A DNA stretch of 64,000 nucleotides from Adiantum capillus-veneris (Eukaryota; Streptophyta; Polypodiopsida; Polypodiales; Pteridaceae): NCBI GenBank assembly GCA_014529385.2, contig CM043942.1, forward strand, positions 315,001-379,000, written 5' to 3'. Under the pieces are notes generated by a model. The model was not told where the DNA came from. It saw only the letters and a list, made by a program, of their open reading frames with translations, and did no database searches. Positions 23,882 to 36,262 of this stretch are shown piece after piece; the first letter of the stretch is position 1, and every line of letters begins with the position of its first letter. Both the position numbers and the translations under genes were made by a program.

Positions 23882-24640
23882 ATGGCAAGTGTTTCTTTCC
23901 CCACGTTCAGTGGAAAGAAGGGAGAGGATCTCACCATCGACTTTTTGGATGATTTCGACATTGCTTGTGTCGTCTCCAACAAAGATGACGACGCTTCACG
24001 ACTTAGAATTTTTCCTCTACTGATGAAAGTAGAGGCCAAGTCCTGGTATAATGCATTGCCCCAGGCTACCAAGAATGCATGGGATGTGTTAAGGGCTGCT
24101 TTTGTAAAGAGGTTTGGTGGAGGCACAACCTCAGAGAAGCTATGGCAGCTACTGTCAGAATTAAAGCAGGGAGGCCTACTCGAGTATGCCACCTACGAGT
24201 CAAAGTTTGTGGACTTATGGGAGAGATGGGTTGCCACACTGGAGGAAGGCAAAGTAGCGCCTAATTTCCTAAAGAAGGATCGTTTCATTGTTGGTCTATG
24301 GTCGTCGCTTAGAGAGAAGGTGAAGGGAAGGTTTCCTGCAACATATGAGTTCGTAGTCGAAGTAGCCCGCCTTAAAGACAAGAAGCTGCACATGCAAGCA
24401 AGAGTAAACGAGTCAGAGGAAACAAGCTTGACCCGACCAACCCCAGTGGCTGCAACAACCAATCATAGAGTCCAACCACTGGAGGCATCAGAAGAACAAC
24501 AAGACCTGCTGAGTCGCATCACCACCCAACTAGAGAGTTTATCTGTGCATCTGGTGCAGCAAGGGCATGCATGTGGCAGAAACCCAAAACAAGAAAGGGG
24601 ACAACGAAGAAAGAACCCAGAGTACCACTGCTACAACTAA
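23882..24640 (+). pseudogene. Gag of J
   Basis: The ATG at 23882 sits in a good plant context (CCACCATGGC). The frame shows Retrotrans_gag features: FPTFSGKKGEDL, a central AKSWYNALP, then W..LRAAFVKRFG, and the LLEYATYESKF and FIVGLWSSLREKVKG blocks. It ends at CYN-stop, exactly where the second Cys of a zinc knuckle is expected (CYN, stop, REDGHGMEC), so the gag-pol frame was broken by one nonsense change. The frame is open for ~43 codons upstream of the chosen ATG, but these lack gag features. Confidence 0.82.
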
Positions 24641-24853
24641 AGGGAAGACGGCCATGGAATGTACTAGTGCCTACAACCGAGGAGACAGAATTTCAATAGA
24701 GGGGGGAAACAGAATCAGATCTCTCCGCCAAGAGCAAGACCACCACCACATAGGCAACCAAGACCAATTCCACCGATCCAAATCCTATGACCAGCTGTAC
24801 AACAACAACCACCACCCCAACCTCTCATTCCGCCACTAGCCCCACCACCTGCT

Positions 24854-25984
24854 GTGAACCAAGCAGTGAGTGTTATTAGCTTAGAGGCTAAAGGGAAGGC
24901 GAAGGTAGAAGAGTCAGCTCAAGAGAAGCACAAAGGAAAATCGAAGGTAGAAGAAGTGGATTCTATGGGAGTGAAGCGTGCGAGGAACGAGGAGGAATCT
25001 CAAAAAGAAGAGAAGATGAAAGGGAAGGCCGAGTCTAGCAAGCAAGCAGCTAAACCGCGGCAGAAGATAGACATCGTGGACTTCTCACTAGGTGAGTATG
25101 CACAACCCTACGACTTAGTTCAGGATGTGTTAATGCAGGGCACGAAGATAACTTGGCCCCAATTACTCCACCTTGCACCCAGAATGAGGAGGCAATGGAC
25201 AAAAATGGTAAGTACCAGGAAATCAAGACCACGGATAGCTGGGGCTATCTCTGGGAGGGATCTTGATGACATCCTACCAACCTTGGATGCTCACATCAAA
25301 GAGCAGCGGATTTCAAACGTCTACATCAATGGTGGCATGCAAATATGCGTCATGAGTGAAAGGATGATGCACCATCTAGGTCTAGAGGTAAGTAGGCCGG
25401 CACCCTGCCGAGCCAAGATGGTAAACAATGTAAGAGTAAAATGTGCAGGCATTGTAAATGCGGTCAAAGTAAAAGCATTCAATACAGAAGTGGAGATAGA
25501 CATCTTTGTCATGCCACACAAAGGGGAGGGCTATCCCATCATTCTTGGAAGGCCTTGGCTTATGGCTATGGAAGCTAAACAAGACTGGAGCACCGGGATG
25601 ATCCAGATGAAGGATGCTAAAGGGAAGTCCATATTCTACGACATGAGGATTGGAGAACAATGCAACATGATCTTGGAGGCTTTAGAAGATGAGTCCACCA
25701 GCGACTACTCGTCTACCTCAAGAGAAGACACAACCACCATTGACGGGAGTGACAGTAGCATCGAAGTAATGGGAGTCATTCTTAAAAACCTAGACAGGTT
25801 AGCACAATCTGAAGCAACCTCGCCAAACCAAGAGGGATCATCAAGTATGCAGTCATTGGAGAATGCAGGTAAGCTACAAAAAATGCTCTCAAATAAGTTA
25901 ACCAATAAAGAAAGGAAGGAGTACGTCTCCATGTTAGGTAATTTCACTACTTTGTTCATTGATGGCTATGATAAGATCACATGA
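24854..25984 (+). pseudogene. Protease region of J, catalytic Asp lost
   Basis: A 376-codon frame. The N-terminal third is Lys/Glu-rich linker (GKAKVEES, GKSKVEEV). The protease follows: the active-site strand reads VYINGGMQICVM where Tat-type proteases have V-DGG-...-NIM, so Asp is Asn. The distal block YPIILGRPWLMAM is intact. The tail is Ser/Thr-rich and runs into the RT entry region. Without the catalytic Asp the protease should be inactive. Confidence 0.8.
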
Positions 25985-25993
25985 ATTACAGTA

Positions 25994-26450
25994 GTGCAAC
26001 ACCACATAAAGCTCAAGGAAGGCAGTAAACCCGTAGTACAAAAGCTCAGAAGACTTGGAGTAATCCAACAAGAGGCATTGCTAAAAGAAGTGAGAAGTTT
26101 TCTACAAGCAGGTTTCATCTACCCTGTCGAAGACTTAGAATGGGTCTCCCAAGTAGTAGTCACACCAAAAACAAATGGTAAGTGGAGAGTCTATGTGGAT
26201 TATAAACCTCTCAATGCAGCCACGAAGAGAGACCACTTTCCCCTCCCTTTCCAAGATGAAATACTCAATGAAGTGGAAGGTCACGAACGCTACACAATAT
26301 GCGATGGCTACTCAGGATACTTCTAGATTAGCATTGCGGAGGAGGATCAGAAGAAGACAACCTTTATCACACCTTGGGGATGTTCTGCCTACAGAGTAAT
26401 GCCGTTTGGCCTCACTAATGCCCCAAACACATTTTAACGCTATGTGACTT
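25994..26450 (+). pseudogene. Reverse transcriptase of J, N-terminal part
   Basis: Blocks in order: GFIYPVEDLEWVSQVVVTPK, NGKWRVYVDYKPLN, FPLPFQDEIL and ICDGYSGYF, then stop at 26324-26326. In the same frame ITPWG-type sequence continues, with [10 protein letters not shown] and a second stop. The catalytic FIDDF box is in the next frame (26451-). Confidence 0.85.
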
Positions 26451-28343
26451 TTGTTTTCCAACCCTACATTGGAACATCATATATGGGTTTTCATAGATGA
26501 TTTTTGCATCTATAGCTCACGAGCCCTTCATTTAAGAAAAGTCTATGATGGCTTAACTGGGATGCAAACCCTAGGTGGCCAACTCAACGTGGACAAGTGT
26601 CACATTAGTGAGAACAAAGTCACTCTCCTTGGTCATGTAATTTCAACAAAAGGAATCGAGGCTGACCCTAGCAAGTTTCAGGCTCTGGTATCTCTATCAT
26701 CACCCACCACCGCCAAGCAACTGGTTTCTTTCCTTCAAAAGGTAAGATACTTAAGAAGGTTCATTCACCTGCTATCTCAAGTGGTCCTTCCCCTACAACA
26801 ACTCACCCAGAGGGATGTTTTCTCATGGAGTGAAGAGACTGAGCAGCAGTTTACTGAAGTGAAGCAAATCCTAGCTAAGCTTCCCACTATTTCACCTCCT
26901 AAGTGGGACGAGCCATTTTATGTGAACCCTAGTGTGGGAAATGATACACTGGGAGAAGTGCTAATGCAAAAGGATCCCAAAACTTCTTTCATGCGCCCTA
27001 TTTACTTCTCTAGTCGAGTCATGACCCCATTAGAAAAAGGATTCACTGAAGTAGAACACATGGTTCTGGCACTAATGTTTGCTACCACAAAGTTCCGCTC
27101 CTATCTCCTACCTAGACCATTTGTAATCCCGACAATGGAAGAGGTTTTCCCATATGTAGTGCGACACATGGATGTCTCACATAGGATCTCAAAGTGGTTA
27201 ATTAGACTACAAGAGTTTGACTACACCATGCAAGTAGAAAACTCCACCAGGGCTAGTTTAGCAGGAATTCTCACTCATCGCCATTATGAGAAGGAGATGA
27301 AGGTCAACACGGAAGCAAAGGAAGGAACACTAGATAAAGAAAGTCCTAAGCTAGACAAAGCTCACTCTCTTTTCTTTGACGGAGCATACAAAAGAACAAT
27401 GGATCAGTCTGCAGCAGGCGTGGTCATCTTCAATGAACAGCAAGAAAGGGTATTCTCCATGGGGCAGTTATTACACTCCCACTCCAACAATGAAGCAAAA
27501 TATGCAGCCCTAATCCTTGGGTTGGAACAATGTATTTCACAAAGAATTCAGCACCTGAATGTGTTTGGCGACGCTTTGCTTTTGATAAGGCAGATAAATG
27601 GCCCCTGGGAGTGCAAAAATCAGGTTTTACTTGGTCAACTTTGCCAAGTTAAGGACCTTCTGAAGAAGTTTGAAGCAGTGAAGCTCTTCCATGTCCCCAG
27701 AGGAGAAAATCAAGAGGCAGATGCACTAGCTAAAGAAAGAATACAACATGTTCCCGTAGAAGCAATCAAATTAAAACTACCCCTCTTCCAAGGTAGTCAT
27801 GCTATTCCTGATATCATCAGCTTTCTAGATACAGGAGAATGTCCAGAAGGACACACCAAAGGCCAAAAACAATGGCTGGTAAGGAAGGCTACTAGGTACC
27901 GCCTTATAGACGACCACTTGTATTGCAAGGGCAAAGATCAAATTCTGAGGCGGTGGGTGCCAACCTCCAGTGAAATCACAGAGGTAATTTCAAGTTGCCA
28001 TGACGGCGTCTGCGGCGGTCATTTTGCTCTAGATATCACCAGTAGGAAGATTCTACAGGCAGGATACTTTTGTCCTAGTTTGAACAGAGATGTACATCAT
28101 TGGTGTAAAACATGTAAGGCTTTTCAAGTGGCCAGTGATCGCACGTTAACCGACGACCCACAAACCCCTATCACTTCATATGGTCCTTTTGAGAAATGGG
28201 GAATAGATGCAATCGGTCCCTTCCCAAGGGCCCAATCAAGTAAACTGTACATCATAGTGGGTGTAGACTACATGACGCGATGGGAAGAAGCAACGGCCAC
28301 CACCCGCATTACAGCCCAAGAGGTGGCAAAGTTCATTTTTTAG
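26451..28343 (+). pseudogene. RT end, RNase H, second RNase H and integrase of J
   Basis: 630 codons. Residues 13-18 hold VFIDDF, the RT catalytic box. The first RNase H (about 130-275) is degenerate: FYVNPSVGNDTLG has Asn where the first Asp is expected. A second RNase H (about 305-430) keeps the D-E-D-D set: D310 (FFDGA), E348 (NNEAKYAAL), D374 (FGDALLLI), D424 (NQEADALAKE). The integrase zinc finger is H517, H524, C552, C555. D586 (GIDAIGP) is the first integrase Asp. Archaeal-type second RNase H domains are known from the Tat lineage. It ends at a TAG within integrase. Confidence 0.88.
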
Positions 28344-28590
28344 CATATCGTTTTCCATTTTGGCACTCCTCTTGAGATAATATCAGATAGAGGACCAGGA
28401 TTCAGAGGTGATTTGGTGGGAGAACTGATGAAAAAGTTAGGCATCACACGTCGACATTCCACACCATACTACCCACAATGCAATGGTCTAGTAGAGAAGG
28501 TAAATGGAATGATTTGCAAAATCATCACAAAACAGGTGAACAACCACACAGGGGACTGGGATAAACCACCACTACAAGACGTGCTTAATA
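28344..28590 (+). pseudogene. Integrase core of J, cut off
   Basis: Continues the same frame after the TAG: SDRGPGF (second Asp), TPYYPQCNGLVEKVNG (Glu), then GDWDKPP, and the similarity to integrase ends. The following words (LSKP, stop, TFDTFGEPDV) belong to gag of H. Confidence 0.8.
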
Positions 28591-29513
28591 GTAGCGACGC
28601 TCACCTTTCAAAACCTTAAACCTTTGACACCTTTGGTGAACCCGATGTGAAAGAGGGTCCGGGTGGGAGGTTCTTGTTGAAGGATATGTCTACACCACTG
28701 GAGGCAGCCATGCAACAGATGATGCAAAAATTTGCAACGTATATGCAACATCAACATGCTGCCCAGAAGCAGTATAATTTGCAAGAGGAAATTCCTAAAG
28801 CTCGATAGACGGTTATAGAAAATTTGTAACGGTTTGAAGGCTGAGATATTTCAAAATTCTGTAATCTCTATGATCAGTCTATTGAAGATAATGGTATTGA
28901 TAATCAAAATTCAATAGATGGATTTTATCTAAATGTGGTAGCTGAACTCAAGACCATAATTAAATACCTTCAGGCAACACACACACTGGATTTGCAAGAG
29001 TATAAGAAGGCGCTACAAGAGGAATATTTTCTCCAAGATTCTCAGAGGGTGACCAGAGAGAGTTTCATGAAGTGGATGCAGAAAAAGAAAAAAAACTTCT
29101 CTGCATGAGAGCTGTTGCGAGAATTTGAGAAGAATTATGACCAGCTACATATAGCAAAGCAACGTTCGATGAAGGACCAAAAGGTTTAATTGTTTATACA
29201 AGCTACTGATCAATGTCTTCAGAAGGTTTTGTGCAGTTTCTAGAGAATTCAACCCTTGATGGTTTTGTGGAAAGACAGGAAGATTCATCTCAACGAAACG
29301 GGTGAGATGCTCTACCTGAACTTTGGCAAGGGTGAAAAGAAAAAGCTAGTGGAAAAGATGATTCATTATGTTGCTCTTGTTGAAGCTGCAACGTACAGAC
29401 TATAGGTTTACAGGAAGGGAGATGAAGAAGGTCCAGTGCAAAGGGTCAATTGTGGCCTTGTGCTTTGAAGATAGTAGAAGCAAATAAGGTAACTCATGGG
29501 AAACTATGACAAG
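28590..29513 (+). pseudogene. Gypsy H block 1: gag
   Basis: Degenerate reading frame with TFDTFGEPDVKEGPGGRFL, repeated Gln/Met-rich AMQQMMQKFATYMQHQH, then coiled-coil-like QEYKKALQEEYFLQ and YLNFGKGEKKKLVEKMI, with many stops. It ends in the ACAAG target duplication where I inserted, and resumes at 43851. It joins J without any LTR, so either a deletion or illegitimate recombination fused J and H. Confidence 0.65.
29509..29513. repeat. Left target duplication of I
   Basis: ACAAG, matching 43846-43850 exactly. Confidence 0.9.
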
Positions 29514-29984
29514 TGGAATTGGAGCTGATCTCTTGAGATAGCTAATTCCAGTGTGAGAAGCTTTTAGCTACTGGTGATGTATTAGTTCAAACAGTAGACT
29601 GGACAAAGGAATAGAAACTAAACTGGAATACATCTACTGGAATAAGAACCAGACTAAGTACTGAGAATGATATTCAGATTCAGAGTAACTGAGTACAGAG
29701 TAGGTATAACTGGAATATACTACACTACTGTAATTGGAATTACAGATGAAGGATTACAATGAAGATGCTGTGGCTTATGAACAAAAGGATGAACAGAGTA
29801 CAACCGACAACAACTGCCAATGATTGCCAACCCGAGTACAATTGCTAACATGATTACAATGTAATGGGCCCTATTTATATGCCTTGGGTTTACCATGGTA
29901 ATTACCGTATTAGTTACTGACTGATTCACTGCCCGTCTCACAGGAGCGGGTTCCCACCTAGTGAAACTGTCGCACTCCTCTACA
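29514..29984 (-). repeat. 3' LTR of I
   Basis: 471 bp. Aligns with 39968-40295 plus 43774-43845, apart from a ~80-bp stretch near 29700-29780 missing from the other copy. Confidence 0.9.
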
Positions 29985-30001
29985 TCCTTCACTCCTTTCT
30001 T
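29985..30001 (-). other. Polypurine tract of I
   Basis: Minus strand AAGAAAGGAGTGAAGGA, directly followed by the LTR start TGTAGAGG. Confidence 0.8.
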
Positions 30002-30209
30002 GAATTTTGGCAAGATTCCAAAATTTCTGAAAAGAAAAATTCTCCTGTTTGATTCTGGTTTGAAGAGAAAAAATCCACCGTCTCATTCTGATTCTGGAGA
30101 CTGGAATTGACCAATGATAGAGAGCCAGCTGAAAAGGCCAGTGTAGAGCGCTCATCATCTACACAGACTGATATCAACCTTCCAACTCGGAAGGAAAAAA
30201 CCCTCGATA

Positions 30210-30496
30210 GAATTCAAAGATGGAACTACCCAATATCCTTCCACTGAACCAGCTTCCGTTTACCCTTGAGCCTGTATGGCGTCTGAGAAGTCCTAGTGCC
30301 AGCATTCTCCTTCTGAATGAGTCAGTAAATGGCCTCCTGCTCAAGATGATCCAGCCTTTCCGTGGTCATCTCCACTTCATAAGGTGTAAGAGAATGATAG
30401 GTTTTGGTGTCAGGATCATAGAGCATGCATTTGCCTTTGGTGATCCTAGTTCTGGCCAGTTTGTTACAATGCGAAGTTGTATGGATCCATCCTTAA
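30210..30496 (-). pseudogene. Short terminal frame of I, unknown
   Basis: On the minus strand a frame with one stop reads LARTRITKGKCMLYDPDTKT, then SLTPYEVEMTTERLDHLEQE, and ends in KLVQWKDIG. It may be the true C-terminus of the post-integrase frame, shifted by the inserted RT fragment next to it. No family recognised. Confidence 0.45.
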
Positions 30497-30600
30497 CGGC
30501 TTGTAATCGACACAAACTCTCCACTTCCCATTCTTCTTTGGAGTGATGACAATCAATGAAACCCACTCTGACTCCTTCATAGGATAGATGATTCTTGCAG
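30497..30600 (-). pseudogene. Stray RT fragment inside I
   Basis: Minus strand encodes ARIIYPMKESEWVS, then ITPKKNGKWRVCVDYKP. This is the entry block of gypsy RT in the J style (compare J at ~26110-26220), yet it lies far downstream of the RT of I. It looks like a captured or recombined piece about 100 bp long. Confidence 0.75.
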
Positions 30601-30630
30601 TCTGATCCTCTGCACCTCCTGTTTCACCTT

Positions 30631-33600
30631 TTAAATATTGTTTAGTTGGAGAGCATCATTGAATAGTGTTTGGCAAGTTTTCCATTCCACAATCGATCGC
30701 TCATGCCAATCATGGAGATCATCAATAGTCCTAAAATATGTAAGGTGATCGACTGGTTCTGGATGGTGAGGGTAAAGTGCTAGAAAAAATCTTGGCAATT
30801 CTATCTCTCGTGCTGGTAAAGCATACAAGAGAACTGGGGAATCAGGCACAAATTCTAAGAAGTTGAGAACAACCTGGTTCTCTTGCTGCATCATTTTTCT
30901 AGTTACTCTCACCAACTGAAACAGTTTCCGGAGAGGAGCTGCCTGTTCTTCGACTGACAATCTAGTCTAAGGTCCTTTACTGGTGGCCGTCTGATCTTCC
31001 AAAATGGCCCGCACCCTTTGATCTAAGACTCCTCTAGCAATTTGCATCTGTACCAAAACCTCTTTCAACTGATTTTTGACATCCTTCATACATTTGTAGG
31101 TTGGCTTGTTTCCTAGTAGAAGTTATAATTCTATAGCCAGAGATCAATAATCTGCAATAGACTATCGTTGCCAGTGTGGATTGGTCACTCTCTCTTCAGA
31201 AGTGATTATCCATTCAGGTACTCTTTCCAGCAGCTGGACTTTGTTGGGATGCGCAGGTAAATGGTAGGTTTCTTGATCATGAAAAGCAACTGATTTCCAG
31301 TGCTCCACCATTTCCCTCGCTCTGACATATAGTCGCTGAAAGCGTTCCAAATCAGATAGGAGATCATCATCCTCTAGATATTGCTTGGTTATGGGAGCAT
31401 GCTGATGTCTCAATCTCCTGTTGAGTGTGATAAGCTGTGATGAATTCTGATCATCAGCTGCTGGTCCCTCAGGCATAACTTTACTTTTCCCTTTATCCTC
31501 CCGACTGTGTTGGGATTGGTTTGCTGGAGAATTCCCAGTGTTACTGGGTCGTTTTTCTTTTGGCTACTGATTGCCTGACGTATGCCCTTCATACTGGTCT
31601 AGCTGGTCTGGCTGTGACTGATTTCCTCTAGTTGGCCTTGTGCCACCAGTACTAGGTCCTGGAGGGGGATATGGAGGAGAAGCATCATCATCATCATCAT
31701 TAGTATGCCCTTCGTCTTGGTCATCCTCCTCCTTATATGCTTCTTCTTCCTTTTCTTCTTCTCCTTCCTTATCTTCTTCTGCTTCTTCAAGGGAATTTTG
31801 TTGTTCAATATAATCTAGGATGGCTTGATTTGCCAAAGCATTATTATACTCAACCACTTTGTCCTGCAAGTCACTGTGCATGGTCTTCATAAGAGACTTC
31901 AAGTTCTCTAGATCAAAGACAGCATTGCCTGATGGATTTAAAATTTCAGCCAAGTTATTATAAATATATCTTTCAGTGAGGGTAGTCTTCATAGCTTTAT
32001 GACGAAGCAACAAGGACTTGAAGTCAACTCTCTTCATTCTTAGCATTGTTTCAAACTGATCTGCAGCTCTTTGTGCTTCATCCTTTTCTTCCTTCATAAT
32101 CTGCATAACAGAATCCGCCTTAGCTAGCTTACTTTCCAGTAGCTTAATGGACCTCTCTGAATGAGCTTCAAGTAGCTTGTGGCGCAGATTCTGGTTTTCT
32201 CTTGCTTCCTTCAGCTTCTCAATATGGTCTTCAGCTCCCTTCAATTCAGCTTTAACCTTATTCAGTTCATCTTCTAGCCCTGTAGCGTCCATCATCTGTC
32301 CCATCCAGTTGACAATAGTGTTCCATGAGAACTCGATGAGGATTGAACATCCATCATTGACTATTGGTGGGTCAGAATCAGTTGACTCATACACTATAAT
32401 ATGAGCCATATAGGGTAAAGCAACATAATCATATTTTTGTAGAAAGAGACACCCTTTAAGTGGATGGGTCTGCAACTACTGCAACTTGTCCTTCTTCATC
32501 AGGTGCGGAGCTTCTTCATTGTTTGGGATAGAGACGCCACCCAATAGGGTTGGAGATGTTGGACCTTTGCCCTTATCCAAATTTTATGCTGACTTTTCAG
32601 AGGTAGTCGCTTTTGCCTGATCTTTGCCAGTACCAGTAGTGATTGTAATCTGTCCTACTGACTAGTTGACTTCAGTGGTCTGAGTAGGTTGTTTGTCAGA
32701 CTGGCTGACTAGAGTTTTTTCAGTAGTCACTATCTTGACTTCACTCTCCATCTGCTTCAAAAAAGTACTGCTCTTCATCAGTGTCGTCATCGGTTTCTTT
32801 GAGCTGCCAGATTCATCTTGGGTAGCCTTCCTTTTCAGTCTAGTCGGAGTGGTCTGACTATCCATGGCTTCTTCATCCGAAGACAAATCAATATTTTTTG
32901 ACACTAGAAATGGCTTCTCACTCCAAGCCATTCTTACCTGGTCATGAGCATCTGGAGAAGTTGTCCAATATAAAAATTTCCAAACATACCAAGCTTTAAA
33001 TACACTCTTGGATTTCAACTTGGCAGTTTGTTGAAGCACATTATGTGACAAGATCTGACAAAGGTTGATAGAAACCTTTGAATCCAATGTCTTTGCTAGC
33101 AGCATAGCAAAAACCTTCTCTGACACATATTTTGGATTATTCTTAAGACTGAAAGCTTCAGCTACAAACCTATAAGCAGCGGAAGCTTCCAGTCCGGCCA
33201 CTGGAATCCATTGACCACTGGCTTCTCTTTTTTGCTTGGCAGCATCATCCTCCTTTAAGACTATGCTCATCTGCTGTGGAGTTGCCACAGACGTCTTGGG
33301 CTCATTCGGCATACGAAATGCAAAAGCTATGTTGTCTGGTGTGACAGACACCTTTTTTTCATATACCATAGCACTACCATCTTTAGCATTGAAAGAGTCT
33401 AGAACCTGTTTGATGATGGCTGTGTCAACATTGATTCTTGTGGCTTGTAGAACCACTCGTAAATCACACAGTTGCAGCAAAGATATAGCTTGGTTAGTGA
33501 ACACGTAACGCTGAATCTTGCTATATGGGATGAGGGGAAGGCTTGCCTTTGCAGCAGTGACAATAGCTTGGGTTTCATTGAGAGATTCCTGCATCCTTTC

Positions 33601-33750
33601 TGAACGTTTCCTCCTACTCATACACTGTGAAGATGAAGAAATAGTTGAGGAAGAGGAAGACTTACTTGATGCTTCAAATCCGTACCCAGGTGTTGCTGGC
33701 AAAGCTAGATGACAGTCCACTGTCTCCTCAGAAGACAAAGTCTGCGGCTG
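30631..33750 (-). pseudogene. ~1,030-codon unknown frame after integrase in I
   Basis: Four stretches (33738-32662, 32475-31564, 31476-31162, 30960-30631) share one frame, broken by about eight stops, at least one of them a probable CAG-to-TAG change. The first part is globular: Ser-rich start, then RYVFTNQAISLLQLCDLRVV and AFRMPNEPKTSV, and a Lys/Ser-rich end. The second has a strong coiled coil (LEDELNKVKAELKGAEDHIE) followed by a Glu/Asp run and a Pro/Gly segment. The third and fourth have further helical segments. No signal peptide or membrane segment is obvious, so an envelope-like role is not supported. I recognise no family. Confidence 0.65.
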
Positions 33751-33942
33751 TAGCGAAGATACCTAAGAGCTTGGCGATGGCGAATGGACAACAGGAGGGA
33801 ATCGTCACGCATGAGATTTGTGAGAAAAAATGCCGACTCCCTTACTGTTATACGCGTTTGCACCATAAAAGCTCCACTACTTGCCGTTCTTAGACTTTTG
33901 TGCATCGCTGTTGTCGTGGCAGACATGCATTGGACAAGACTT

Positions 33943-35570
33943 CTACCCATCCTTGAAATGAGTTCCTACTAGAGTGCCATCTGACTGTTGGGCGCTTAAA
34001 AATTGATAATTGTGTTCCCACTGATACTGGGCTGCGCCCCAGTCTGGCTTGATCACACTGGTACTGGTCTTGGTACCCGTCTGGCTTGGTCCCACTAGCA
34101 CTGGTTCTGAAACTGGAACTGGCTGCACATGAAAAAGCCCAAAAATATCTGATTCTGGTAACTCTTGATCTTCAGTTTCCAGCTCCCTAGTACCCTGTTC
34201 TTGGCCAGGCTCTCTAGCTTCGGAATAGTAGAGCTTGATCTTCGCGCCATTATACACCCCTGGTAGCAGTAATCAGATAAGTCTTTCAATCTTACTGTGC
34301 CATTGGAAAAAACCCAGTCTACTTCAAATGGTCCTACCCAGAAATCTTTAGATTTGGCTTCTTAGAACCCAATATGGACTGAGAGAGGAGCACCAGATCC
34401 CCTTTTTGAAATTCCCGGATCTTAGTTCTGCGATCATGCCAGTGCTTCCTTCGTTGCTGAACAATCTCTTGTTCCAGCATAGCCCGTTGCCTGAGTTCAT
34501 CTAACTGCATAAGCTCATCCAGGCGCTTTTTAAGATTGTGGTTGAAGAACCCATATTCCACAGCCATTTTCAGACTTGGGATAACAAACTCCATAGGAAC
34601 AACAACTTCATAGCCATACACCATTCTGAATGGTTTCAATCCTGTAGTGACCTTGTAAGTTGTCCTATATGCCCATAAAGCAGTCTGGAGCTTCAAATCC
34701 CACTGGTCTAGCTTCTTCTGCACAATCTTAGTGAGAATAGTCTTAATTGTCTTGTTACTACTTTCAGCCTGTCCATTGCATCTAGGATAATAAGGCGTAG
34801 ATTTCCGATGCTTGACTGAAAGCATATCCAGTAGAAACTCCATGGTGTCATTAATTAAATGTGTCCCTTGGTCCGACACAATCTCCCTAGGACATCCATA
34901 GCAACAGACAATATTCTCAAATAGAAATCTTGCAGTTGACTTGGCTGTGTTGTCAGGAAGACCCTTAGCTTCAACCCACTTAGTGACATAGAAAGTAGCC
35001 ATCACTATGTACTTATTCTTTTTGGGGGTAACCTTCTTAAAAGGTCCCATAAAATCCAAGCCCCATTTCATGAGAACACCCAGTGGTTGTACTGGCGTAA
35101 AGGAGTCATGTCTGCAGCTGTAGGTCTACCCATTCTTTGGCATATGTCACAAGTTTTGCAAAAACTTCTAACATCAACTATCAATGTTTGCCACCATAAA
35201 CTAGCTTGCAGAATCTTCTTATAGGTAACCTCATTGGAAAAATGTCCACTAGATTCGCCATTATGTGCTTTTGAGATGACTTGCATTCTCCCTTCCATAG
35301 GCACACAATGCCGAAGAATACCATCAAGACCTAATCGATAGAGTGAACCCCCGATGATGGTAAACTTCAAGCTCTTGATGACCAAAGCCTTCTTCTGGTT
35401 CTGCTTCTAGTCATCTGGGAAAGCACCCTAAGAGAGAAACTGATAAACATCATACCATTTAGGGTCAACTGATTCTCCTGCTTCCAGTTGGAATAATTCA
35501 GCATCCACTGGTTCGTCCCTCGAGGATTCTTCTGAGTAACCCTCTGTACTTCTAGATAAAAAATCAGCAA
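33943..35570 (-). pseudogene. Integrase of I
   Basis: Zinc-finger part at 35385-35068: H of AHNGESSGHF, then CKTCDIC. Core at 35071-34334: GLDFMGPF (first Asp), IVSDQGTHL (second Asp), YPRCNGQAESSNKT (Glu), then WAYRTT and GYEVVVPMEF. So the D-D-E set is present, but a frameshift separates finger and core. A C-terminal tail runs to 33943 in another frame, rich in Glu and Pro. Confidence 0.85.
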
Positions 35571-35803
35571 ATCAGCTCAAGAGTGATTCTTGCCAAGATT
35601 ACGAAAAATTCAAAATTCAAACTCCATGAGGAACATCATCCACCGTATTAGCCTTGAATAATGACTTTACTAATCAAGAAAAAAAGAGCCTGATGATCCA
35701 CATAGAAATGAAATACTTTGCCCAGCAGGTAATGCCTGAACTTTGTAGCATTGAAAACCATTCCTGGGGATTCTTGTTCAGTGGTCATATAACATTGTTC
35801 AGT

Positions 35804-36262
35804 CTAGCTGAATCTGCGACTGGCAAAATAAACAGGAGAATCAGTCCTTCCATCTGGCTGAGCCAATATCGCCCCAATTGCCAGTCCCGAAGCGTCCACA
35901 TGTACATGGAAATTAACATCCCAGTTTGGTTGCTTGAGAACTGGTTTACTGATAATGGCCTTTTTCAGGTTCTGAAAGCTTTCCTCACACTCAGCAGTCC
36001 AATTGAACTTACTGGTCTTCTTTGTGAAATCATATAATGGTACTGCTTGAGAGGCAAACTTATGCACAAACCTTCTGTAGAAGTTAATATAGCCCAGGAA
36101 AGAGCTTAATTCAGATGCATTTCTGTGTGCTTTGGATTACTGAACACAGTGGATTTTATCGTTGGCCATTTCTATTCCATTACGAGATACTACATGTCCC
36201 AGTAGCTGTCCCTTCCAAACTAGGAAAACGGATTTAAATCGATTCAGACAAATCCGCTTTTC
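35804..36262 (-). pseudogene. RT thumb and RNase H of I
   Basis: After a stop at 36263 the minus strand still encodes QLLGHVVSRNGIEMANDKI and SSFLGYINFYRRFVHKFAS. Frame 36067-35804 has FNWTAECEESFQNLKK and FHVHVDASGLAIGAILAQ, the first RNase H Asp in DAS, then PVYFASRRFS. The rest of RNase H is broken up by stops. Confidence 0.8.

Noticed and set aside
31599-31808. Lys- and Met-rich small protein (69 codons, minus)
   Set aside because: Out-of-frame shadow of the acidic run in the post-integrase frame of I.
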